Origin: Scortum barcoo
Taxonomy: Eukaryota > Chordata > Actinopteri > Centrarchiformes > Terapontidae
NCBI GenBank assembly: GCA_023238725.1
Contig: CM041551.1
Coordinates: 7,367,759 to 7,431,758, forward strand
Reading direction: 5' to 3'
Length of the DNA stretch: 64,000 nucleotides
Below the pieces are notes generated by a model. It was not told the origin of the DNA, did no database searches, and worked only from the letters and a program-made list of their open reading frames with translations. The stretch's first letter is position 1; each line of letters starts with the position of its first letter. Shown piece by piece: positions 35,413 through 45,527 of the stretch. The translations under genes were made by a program, and so were the position numbers.

Positions 35413-38400
35413 TCATGACGCTTGAACTCTGTTGACATAGTCTGCCTGCTCTGTGTCCTGTGGATGTGAAACCACACAGAGAGATAGTGTTAGTGCTGTG
35501 CAGTGAGTTTAATGCAGCTGAAAGAGAAACGCACCAGCAGCACCTTGAGCTTGTCTTGGTAAATTCGGCCTAATATAAAGACTCCTGAATGACATTTGGC
35601 TCCACTGCATTCAGGTCTACTGTCACTGCTGTTTATGGAGACATGGATATCTAAACATCATTGTCTCTAAAGGATTCCCTCTGTATGATTTTTGAACATC
35701 AGTCTTCTTTAGCTCTTTCAGAAAATGTCCCATTTTTCTTCAAAGTCCCATTTTTCTTCAAAGACAAAGTATTGTTGAAAGAATAATGTTCCTCCTCATC
35801 TAGTAGCTTACCTTCACTGGTTTCTTGCAGCATCTTGATCTAAACCACCTGAAAGAAAAGGAAGATGGAATGAATAAATATGAATTAAAGTTAAACAAAC
35901 ATTAAACATTTTAAGTGCACCAAGAAGTCTTTATCTGCAAACGGTCATTTCATAGAAACGTTTGTCTCACCACTCAAAGATGACCATTGTACTACTGTAG
36001 AGCATCAGGATTCCCAGGATCTTTACTGTAATGTAGACACACCCCCAAACTCTTGATTACCTGTAAGTAGACAGCAGCACAGTCACCTTCTCCTTAATGG
36101 AAAATGTTGTGGCTCAAAAACATGCTAAACTTTAGTTCCTTCTGTTAATCTCAAATATAAACTGGTGTCCTGATCAAACTTGTACATAATAAACAACAAC
36201 CTGCAGAACTTTAGTCATTCTCCATAAAGCAAAATAAAAATGTCTCACATGAAACACTGAGAGTCAAAGTGATTCAGCTGAAATGCTTTCAGAGCATCTT
36301 TGCATGACTGAGTTCTCACAAAGCTGAACTCATCATCAACATAACACACTTTATTCAACAACAAACACTCTCCACCCACCACTTGATGCAGTGTGGTTCT
36401 ACACTTTCTCTTCAAGTTTAATTGTATAAAATCATCTCATAGAAATGCAGTAAAAGGTGCTGCAGGGTGCTAAAACAAACAAACAAATAAAGCAATAAAG
36501 TGAGAGGAGAGAAAATAAGATTTGGATTCAGTAAAGTAAATATATAAACCACCTTTGTCTTCAGCAGTCAGATGAATCACTGATGAGGTTTTGTTGACCG
36601 AGATCATTTGTGGCCACACAGTAATAATCTCCTCCTTCTGTTGCATTAAAGCTGTAAATCTGTCCTTCAGATACTTTCATGGGTCCATCTGTGCTGGTCT
36701 TGAACCAGGTGAAGCGACTGACGGGAGGCTTGGCTCTGCTGGAGCAGGTCAGGTTCACCCAGCTACCTGCTGACACCAAAGTTGATGGACTGATGGACAC
36801 TGAGGTGTCCTTGGGGGCATCTGAGGAAAATGTGAGATTAAAGTTATTGATTACAATCAGCTGACATCCCATGAATCATCATGTGCTGACAGGATCCAAC
36901 AACAAACTCTGGTTGTCTCACATGAAACACTGAGAGTCTTTGTCTCCTCTGCTGTCTTGACACCTTCTTTCACAGGATATGTGGCAGAACAGGTGATGTT
37001 GTATCCATCATGTTTGTCTGTCAGAGTGATGGTCTTCTGGATTTTAGTTGTAAAGCTTCGATCTGTGTTTTCCTCTATTTTGTTGTGAGAGTGTTGTTGG
37101 AGATTCCAGGTGAGTTTAGGAGGGGAGTGTGGACAGGGAGTGAGAGCTGAGCAGGTTATAGTGACAGACTCCTTCTCCTTCAGATCACCTGAGATCTCAA
37201 TTCTGGGGCTCGCAGGAGGAGAGTCTGTGGTTTTTAATTCAAACATATTTAATACAAATATTACAGAAATACAAAAAAAACTAAACACTTTTTGTGTAAA
37301 GTTGACACAAAAGCTGACAATAAATGTAGAAATTCATTTTTTCCCTTTTCATTTCAATATGTCCATTTTAATGTCAAAGTGTAACAACAGATTCAGTTAA
37401 CTGACAATTTATATTTATGATGAAATGAAAATTAATCACAATGAAAAAAGTGTGTTGTTAAGGCCAAAGCTGATTTAAATCTAAACAATGTCATTAAACG
37501 AAACTCTCTTACCTTTAACTGATATCTGAAGAGGATCACAAGAAGCTGATGACATGAATGGTTTGTTCTCTATTCTGAAGTAGTATTGTGTCGGTGTGAC
37601 TTGTGAGTAAATTGTAAAATAAAGTGGTGCAGTTTTTTTTTGATGCAGGTTTCCAGTAATATTCATTGTATAGATGTTGATTGTCCGACTGCTGTTGAAA
37701 ACCACATTGTTTGGATTGATGGCAAATCTGAGATCATTTTTAATCCACAAACTCCGAAGGTTTCTCTTCTGTTGTCAAACTCTTGTCTTGTCCTGTTGCA
37801 GCACTAAAGTTACATGGGATTAGCAAACAGGATCCACTCAGTGCTTCCTATCTTCTTTGGTGCAGTAATGAAGAGGTGTGCCTGGAATTTTTAGAACAAT
37901 CAGCTAAAGCACCTGTAAAAGCAGACACATGATTAACAAAGTGTGGAGCAAAACCTGCATGAAGAGAGAGTTCATGATACACAAAGCAGCAGTGTGTTGC
38001 ATGCTGGTCTTTTTTACCTGTCCTCTTAATAATTTCTATATAAAACATTTCAACTGCAGTAAGGACAAGAACAGCTGGAGAAAGTGACTCTTTCTGTGCT
38101 GCTCTTCCTGCTTTGTCTCTAAATGGAGTCCAAAGTGTAAATGATTCAAAAAGAACTGAAGAAAGAGCTCACCTGAAACAAAGAGGACACTCAGTAATAT
38201 GTTGTTTGTCACCATATTCACAGGCAGGAACTTGATCCCTGGATCTGCAAACACAACAACACTGTTTCTTTCCAGTTGTTTTAATCACATCTCTTGTTAA
38301 GTTTTCACAAAGAATTCAACTTCCCTACTTCAGATTTACACCAGAAACTTCTCCTGTATAACCAGAGTTCACTGTTTTTTAGTAAGTAGTGATTAACATC

Positions 38401-38603
38401 TGCGGAGCTGTGCCTCAAAGTCAGTTCAAATATAAAAAATACAACAAAACACAGAATTCATGTTTTTTTAGTTAAAGTAGAACTAAAACACCAACAAATA
38501 AATAACGTAACTGTCAGTGCTGTATATGAAGAATAACAAAATCAAAGTTTTAGTTTAAGAAGCACAGAAATTAAAGCAGTGTTTCCTTACCAAATGAGGC
38601 CAT
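35413..38603 (-). CDS. Siglec-like type B receptor, gene 3 (Lys in transmembrane segment, short tail)
   Basis: Minus-strand exons: start 38,591-38,603 (MASF); leader about 38,173-38,235 (KFLPVN, MVTNNILLSVLFVS, phase 1); V-set 37,513-37,912 (NNVVFNSS, YYFRIENKPF); C2 36,922-37,224 (303 nt, in frame; KESVTITCSALTPCPHSPPK); C2 36,553-36,820; transmembrane 35,971-36,060 (VKILGILML); linker 35,812-35,848 (WFRSRCCKKPVK); tail 35,413-35,457 (DTEQADYVNRVQAS, stop). The Lys within the membrane segment and the tiny tail are what DAP12-coupled activating Siglecs have; YVN fits a Grb2 SH2 site. Frame breaks as assembled: several indels in the V exon, +1 in the second C2 (about 36,592), -1 in the transmembrane exon (about 36,035). 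The V exon E-F strand segment is read in a shifted frame because of a nine-A run near 37,632. Probably a real gene with assembly errors, but a pseudogene cannot be excluded. Confidence 0.75.
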
Positions 38604-39131
38604 AGCGAGAAAATAAGAAAAGATGATGTGGCGTTAAAGTCAAATTAGGTGAATTGTTAATTTTAGCAGCGCTACAACAAACCTAGCTGTTGTACATATA
38701 TATGAAGAAAGAGGAACTGCTGTTTAAGAAATGCTGTTGGGTGTCACATGTCACGTGTACCTTAAATACTGCAGAAATACACAAAGTTTTGTTTTCAGAG
38801 CTCATATCCTGTGAGAAAGGAATTCAGATATTATGACATCTGAAAAGTTCAGGTTTGAAATGATTGATGATTTGTGAACAATATATGTGGACATACTTCA
38901 AAACTCACAATAATGATGCCATATTTGAAAGCCGTGAGAGTCTTCACACATTCACACAAACATTAACCACAGTATTTGTGTCACTTCATATCAGCAGTCG
39001 TCAACACAGTTACACAGCTGTTGTGTGTGTGTGCTTGTTAACACAAATGATGAATAAGTGATGAAATGCTTTCATTTTAAACAAATTTCTGCTGCATGAA
39101 AACCTTCATTTAATTTAACTTAAAGGTTTCT

Positions 39132-40527
39132 CCCCTCCTTGAACCGCCACCTTACCTTACCGTGGTGGAGGGGTTTGTGTGCCCGAATGATCCTAGGAAC
39201 TATGTTGTCTGGGCAGGGGCATTACGCCTCTGGTAGGGTCTCCCATTGCAAACAGGTCCTAGGTGACGGGCCAGACTAAGACTAAAGCGGTTCACAAGCC
39301 CATCATGAACAGCAGACCAACAAGGACCAAGGACCAGTTGTTCGTCACCGTCGCCCGGATTGGCGTTGCAGGGGCCCCACCCCTGGAGCCAGGCCTGGGG
39401 CTGGGGCTCACAGGTGAGCGCCTGGTGGCCGGGTCTTTGCCCACGGGACCCGGCAGCCGGGCTCAGCCCGGAATGGCGACGTGGGCCCGCCTTCCAGTAG
39501 GCTCACCAACCGCAGGGACGGTCCATGAGGGGCCAGTGCAATGTGGCTTGGTTAGCAGTCGTGGCAGGGGGCCTCGACAACCCAATCCCTGGACAAAAAA
39601 CAAAACTCTGGCAAGGTAATAGGGACATGGAATGTCACCTCGCTGGGGGGGAAGGAGCCTGAGCTCGTGCGGGTGAGTGGCGGCGAGCTGGTGTGGGCTT
39701 GCTTTGCTTATAGCTCCCCAGCTCAGCCAGCCATGTGTGTTGGAGTTCACCCCGGTGAAGCGAGAGGGTCGCTTCCCTGCGCCTTCAGGTTGGGTTGGGG
39801 ATAGGTCTCTTGCTGTTGTTTGTGCCTGCCACGGGCCGAACAGCAGTACAGTACAGAGTACCCGGCCTTCTTGGAGTTCCCTGGGAGGGGTACTTGATTT
39901 GATAGTGCTCCGACTGGGGACTCCATTGTTCTACTGGGGGCTTCACTCACAACAGTGATACCTGGAGGGGCGTGATCGGGAGGAACGGCCTCCCCGATCT
40001 GAACCCGAGCGGTGTTCTGTTCTGTTATTGGACTTCTGTGCTAGTCACTGTCACAGTTTGTCCATGCTAACGAACACCGAATGTTCGAGCATAAGGGTGT
40101 CCATCAGTGCACGTGGCACCAGGACACCCTAGGCCGGAGGTCGATGATTGACTTTGTTGTCGTTTCATCTGATCTCCGGCCGTATATGTCTTGGACACTC
40201 GGGTAAAGAGAGGGGCTGAGCTGTCAACCGATCACCACCTGGTATGGTGGTGAGTTGGATCCACTGGCAGAGGAGGAAGTTGGACAGAGACCTGGCAGAC
40301 CCAAACGACGTATTGTGAGGGTCTGTTGGGAACGTCTGGCCGAGCCCTCTGTCAGGGAGGTCTTCAACTCCCACCTCCAGGAAGAGCTTCTCACAGATTC
40401 CGAGGGAGGCTGAGGGAGGCTGGGGACATTGAGTCCGAGTGGACCATGTTCTCTGCCTCCATTGTCGACGCGGCAGTTCGAAGCTCGAAGTTGTGGACGC
40501 AAGGTCTCTGGTGCCTGCCTGGATGGA
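39132..40527 (+). mobile_element. Non-LTR retrotransposon with internal deletion (5' region plus endonuclease part)
   Basis: GC-rich insert with an 11-bp target duplication TAAAGGTTTCT (39,121-39,131 and 40,528-40,538; single in spacer A near 897). Readable pieces of an APE-type endonuclease occur in different frames: WNVTSLGGKEPELV (about 39,628), LLIAPQLSQPCVLEFTPV (about 39,700), then GVIGRNGLPDLNPSG and similar. It ends with a short TGGATGGA tail. The reverse transcriptase part is missing, so it joined the site already deleted or lost it afterwards. The clade was not determined. Confidence 0.75.
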
Positions 40528-40656
40528 TAAAGGTTTCTGGTGAAAGAGTATTGATATTTGAACAACAGCCACACACATACATCCCTAATTGCTACTAATT
40601 TATTACATGGTTGAAGCATCTCTTTTGACTTCTTAAGATCAAAAGAAAAAAATCAG

Positions 40657-40941
40657 GTGATTCTAATTTCAACATTAAAATATTTTCCTCACTTTCCCTC
40701 TTTGCTGCGCTCCAGCTCACCTCCTGACTGTTTTCTCATGGTTTGTTGGGACCACTGTCAGGACATAGTGACAGCTTTACTTAATATGACTAAAGATGAT
40801 TTTTATACAAGTTTCCTCTGCTTTAAAGGTGATGTTTTTACTTTGTTGTTGTTTTTACTGACTTTAACAGAGAATCTGAAAAAAAAACATTACAAAAATA
40901 TTATTCACCCACGTCTGTTTAAGTTCATGTTTAAAAAATAG
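40657..40941 (+). other. Spacer B copy of the 94-codon open frame
   Basis: It has the same predicted peptide as 1,024-1,308 despite three base differences, all silent. It lies between two retrotransposon insertions, neither of which interrupts it. Not recognised as any known gene. Confidence 0.2.
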
Positions 40942-41363
40942 TGCTATTTAGTATTTAGTGGCCGGGAGAAAATTTACACTTTTTTGTAAGTGGCACACAC
41001 GCAGAGAGGAAGACATGAATACAGAAGAGATAACAGAGTATGGGTGTAATACAGTTGTGTTAGTGTCACAGGATATCACCACACAGACACATTAGGAGGA
41101 AAGCGGGTGGAGCAATTAAACAAGCAAAATTAGACCCTAAAAAACAAGGTGAAATACAAACACACACATACACAGACAGACACACGTATCAGGATGAGGT
41201 CACATATTTGCCTGACTACTAATCTGAATTATACAACCATTAGATGAGGTTCATCATATCTTCTTTGTAAGATATCGATGTTGTGTTCACAGGTTTTGGG
41301 CTCCAAGTGACAACAAATAAATAAAACTATTAGAAATAACATTTGCAAGGAAGTTTTACTCTT

Positions 41364-42903
41364 TATGCAGTGCCAAGAAGCTGGAGAGACTGGTCCTCGT
41401 CCATCTGCACCCGCTGGTGAGCTCCTTCATGGACCCGCTGCAGTTTGCCTACCTACCAGCCTGCAGCCTGGCATCGGGGTGGATGATGCCGTCATCTACC
41501 TCCTTCACACCTCCCTCACTCACCTGGAGAAGGCTGGAAGCACTGTGAGGATCATGTTCTTTGATTTCTCCAGTGCATTTTCAACACCATCCAGCCCAGG
41601 CTGCTGGGGGACAAGCTGCAGCTAGCTGGGGTGGACCTTCACCTCACTACATGGATTTTGGACTACCTCACTCACAGTCCACAGTTTGTGAGGGTGCAGG
41701 GCTTTGAGTCAAATAGGCTTCTCTGCAGAACCGTTCTGGCTCCTTTCCTGTTCACCCTCTACACTGCAGACTTTTCATACAATACACCATCATGTCATCT
41801 CCAGAAGTTCTCTGATGACTCTGCTGTTGTTGGCCTCATCACAGATGGGGACGATAGAGAGTACAAAGGACTTATTCAGGACTTTGCAGACTGGTGCCTG
41901 CGGAACAACCTCCAGATCAACGCTGGTAAAACCAAGGAGCTGGTGGTGGATTTCCGCAGGCGTAGCCACTCTCCGCCAGCACCGGTGAGCATCCAGGGAA
42001 CGGACATTGACAAACTGTGAAGAGTCCTAGTGCAAGTACCTGGGTGTTCACCTAAATGACAGTCTGGACTGGTCAGACAACACCAATGCCCTTGTCAAGA
42101 AGGGCAACAGCAGACTGTTCCTGCTCAGGAGGCTGAGGTCTTTTTTGATGGAGTGCAGGGACCACTCCTCAGGACCTTTTATGACTCTGTGGTGGCATCA
42201 GGCCATCTTTTATGGGATAGTCTGCTGGGCCAGCAGCATCACAGACAGGGACAGGAGGAGAATGGACAGACTGGTGAGGAGGGCCAGCTCTGTCCTGGGA
42301 TGCCCCCTGGACTCAGTGGAGGTGGTGGGAAACGGGAGGATGATGGCTAAGCTGTCATCCCTGTTAAACAACACGTCCCACCCTCTACAGGACACTCTGA
42401 CAGCTCTGGGCAGCTCCTTCAGTGAGCGGCTGCTCCATCCACGCTGTGTGAAGGAGAGGTACCGCAGGTCCTTCCTGCCTGCTGCTGTCAGACTACACAA
42501 CAAACAAAATGCCTGCTAGTCTGCAGATAGTAGACAATAAACAAATAAACAACAAAAAACTGACTTATAACTGGTCTCTGTGCAATGCTTAACGCTACAC
42601 TTCTGTTCACTATTCATTTCACTATTTCACTGTTTTGCACTCTCTGAGATATTATATATTTCTTATATGTATATTCTCAGGCACACTCCCTCTGTACTGT
42701 ACTATGTACAGGTATTCTTACAGTTATAGTTATAATTATCTTGGATTATTTTATTTTTTATTTCGTTTTATTTTATTTTATGTCTATTTATGTCTATTAC
42801 ATTTCTTACTGTCTATTTTCCACTGTGTGTTTTCGCTGCTGTTGCGCCTGTAAATTTCCCCGCTGTGGGACTAATAAAGGAATCTGAATCTGAATCTAAA
42901 TCA
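41364..42903 (+). mobile_element. 5'-truncated L2/CR1-like LINE with reverse transcriptase
   Basis: The insert is flanked by ACTCTT (41,358-41,363 and 42,904-42,909). Reverse transcriptase frames run from about 41,370 (DPLQFAYLPA, IMFFDFSSAF) through 41,631-42,020 (TVLAPFLFTL; the catalytic motif FSDDSAVV; NNLQINAGKTKELVVDF) to 42,145-42,519 (MDRLVRRASSVLGCPLDSVE, FLPAAVRLHN). Two or three frameshifts and a stop (about 42,018) make it inactive. The 3' end has AATAAAGGAATC and three TGAATC units as tail. Family members in fish copy themselves by target-primed reverse transcription. Confidence 0.85.
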
Positions 42904-43189
42904 ACTCTTGTGTGGGGGATTGTGTCTCACTCCTCATTTATGCTAGCAGGAGGAAAATGTTTCACATCACAGAATAAATAGACGATACATGGACAGCAAA
43001 CACAAATCTGGACTGATCAAGACCTTTTCGCTACAGTTGCTGCAGAAGGACGCACTGAGAGAAGCTGCTAAACAACTTCCATCCATCCATCCATTTTCTA
43101 AACCTGCTTCTCCGCCGCAAAACGGCCCTACACCGTTTCCCATTCATTCTCTGTGGTAGTGCTCAAACTCTGCGGATGTAATATGTCAT

Positions 43190-43320
43190 CCGCCGCCGCT
43201 AGTTGGCGCCTTTTCGCACTTTGACGTCAGCGCCGCTGCTTCCAGCTCTCAGCCGCAGCCCGGACACACTGACGTCAGGAGGACGCGACACACTTCAGAG
43301 GGTAACTTTTATTTACAACT
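43190..43320 (+). promoter_or_regulatory. CpG-rich promoter-like block with two CRE palindromes
   Basis: TGACGTCA occurs at 43,222-43,229 and 43,270-43,277 in a GC-rich, CpG-rich setting unlike the AT-rich surroundings. A possible exon end AGAG|GGTAAC follows at about 43,300. Spacing and composition resemble a housekeeping or testis-type CREB-responsive promoter. The start site and direction are inferred. Confidence 0.45.
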
Positions 43321-44208
43321 TTTATTTACGTGGATCAATAAGTAAACCGTGAATGAACGTCGTGTTATATTTCAGCGTGGCGCCGTCTGAAGTGTCGTAA
43401 TGCGGTAAAGTTCACCGTGTTATTCCGGTTAACGTGTTTTCATGTCGTTAAATTAAACCAACGAGCTAACGTTAGCTCGCTAACCGCTCCGTCCGTTAGT
43501 GTTAATAACGTTTGTTAAATTAACGTTTATTAATGAGGCCGGAAACGTTAACGGCCGTTAAATACACACCGTTATCTGCCGTTACCGGATATATACGAGC
43601 CGGTTAACGGTAATTTAATGACTCGTTTATATATAAACGATCTTTATTTATGATGAATGAACGTCGTGTCGGTTTAATATTCACCGTTAAAGATCACAGA
43701 AATGTTAAATGAAACTGTAGGATTGTTTAAGCCGTGCTGTGTAAAAAATAATAGAAATAATGCAGTTTTATTTTCCCACAGACGACGTGGAGTCTGTAGA
43801 AAGTGACTGTAGAAACGCCATTGAACTTAGATTTTCACTGAAGTTTCTAAAAAGCTGTTTCTGTGATGATCAGCCTCTCTGATAAGACAGTTCACACCTG
43901 AGTGTTACATGATATACACAGTATTATCTATATTATAGTATTAAACTTTATATAAGTATACTATGAAGGCCTCTATAGGTCAGAGGGTTTAACCAAGTGT
44001 TAACACAGTTAGTGTTAACATGTTAACTCATTAAAGTTCACAAAGATATAAAGATTCAAACTAAAACAGGCTTCACAGCTTCATATCAACATCTGTTATC
44101 ATATCAACATATTAATATATTCAATCATTTCCTTTATGACAGGTAAAATGCACAAATACAAGTGTTTTTCCCTGGGAGAGTGATTGTCACTCTCCATGAG
44201 GGGCCCAC

Positions 44209-44424
44209 TTGGATTTTCTCCAGCAGGACCCCACCGATGGAGCCAAACTGTTGAACGACAACCTGTCTGTACAGGTGAGGTCTGCTCCTGTGAGGGAGGA
44301 GGTGGTGAGACAAAACACCCTCACTGTGGTCCGTCAGAGAGGAGGGGAGGCTTCGGACAGGACAGAGCTGTGTGGAGAAGACGTCCTGCAGTTTGGGAAG
44401 TACGAGGTCAGAATCGGAGGATGA
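44209..44424 (+). CDS. Unassigned open stretch in the composite insertion
   Basis: 72 codons ending FGKYEVRIGG, stop. The stretch before it contains DPTDGAKLLNDNLSVQVR and TLTVVRQRGGE, with alternating charged and hydrophobic residues typical of a folded domain. An AG just before GACCCC and an internal GTGAGG could be splice sites. I do not recognise the family. It lies downstream of the CpG-rich block and could be an exon of the same transcript. Confidence 0.3.
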   Translation: MDFLQQDPTDGAKLLNDNLSVQVRSAPVREEVVRQNTLTVVRQRGGEASDRTELCGEDVLQFGKYEVRIGG

Positions 44425-45180
44425 TCGGCTGGTTGGGTTTTGGCTCTCAAGTGGTGGCTGGTGGCAGATTTGGGACAGCAGAGATGACGATGACGTGACG
44501 GCTTTGAAGCCTAGCCTTCGTACTGAAGGAAGCTTCATCCAGCCTTTAAATGTTAAAATAAGTAGTAGTAATGGAAAATAATTAACAGTAGTATTTAGTA
44601 GAAATTAAATGACTTATAATTTATAGTTTTAATATAGTTTACATATACATGTTTTTTCCTGTGTCTAATAGCTCCAGCTGTGTATATTGTATATTATTGT
44701 ATATTTTAACTTTAAATGCATCTCAAAATGATCTATGTGGTGTCCGTCACTGTTGTAAATCCTTTAAAGGGTGTTTAATTGTCATAAATCAGTTACAGCA
44801 TGATCCTGTTGTTAACAGATCACTGCTGTGCAGTTAAAACAGCCGCAGTGTACGGGCTGCTGAGTTTCAAGGACTACAGTGTCGCTGTGGTCACATTAAA
44901 TTCTTACTTTTTCTTACTGTGAATAATAATAAAATGTTTTATGTTCTATTTACAAAAAAAAACAAACAAAAATGAGCTTCTCTAAAGCCACTTTTAATAA
45001 AAATACCCCAGGTGAGTAAATGAAAGCTGAACCATAAAAATAGACGTCTCAGTGCCCAGCCGACTAAAACCGCCAGTAGAGAGCTCAAAGTAAGTCTTTA
45101 AATGTTTTTGATTTGTTTGTGTGTTAGAGATATATCAAGTCACGAGTGTGTGGGTGTGTGTCTGTTTCTCTCTCATCAGG

Positions 45181-45527
45181 TCAGCCATCACATCCTCCTC
45201 CACGACTTCCTGCCTACGACCAGAGATCTCAGTCAGCAGTCTGCTCGGAGCAGCAGAGGATCTGGATGAAGACGGAGCAGTGGGTTCTCTGGTCAGCCTC
45301 CATCCCTGTGCACAGCCCCACCGAGACCAAGGTTTCTAAAGGGTTATAGTGCTGAAGGTCTGACAAATACAAAACTGGCCTTAAAAGACTTTGTTGAGAC
45401 TGAGCTTCTTCGGGAAGATAACTGGAGGGCACAAAGAAGACAGTGGAGGAGACAGCAGAAAAGAAAAAGGACTGACTCCCAGGAGACGGGCTGCAAGTGT
45501 CGGTTCTGTAAACTGGAACTGAAGTAG
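45181..45527 (+). CDS. Unassigned exon-like stretch with basic region and CxCxxC
   Basis: After a TCTCTCATCAG acceptor at about 45,179, three frames are partly open. The frame open from 45,270 to the stop at 45,525-45,527 encodes ALKDFVETELLREDNW, then the strongly basic RRQWRRQQKRKR (nuclear-localisation-like), and ends CKCRFCKLELK. The spaced cysteines suggest metal binding. No start codon is nearby, so this would be a last exon. Family unknown; it may be captured host coding sequence or transposon-encoded. Confidence 0.3.

Noticed and set aside
39463..40619. Several overlapping minus-strand frames
   Set aside because: They lie inside the deleted LINE on the strand opposite its endonuclease reading; GC-rich DNA gives long chance frames.
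44134..44538. 134-residue minus-strand frame in the composite insertion
   Set aside because: It overlaps the plus-strand stretch at 44,209-44,424, which has the more protein-like composition. Neither is proven, and the reverse reading has no splice support.
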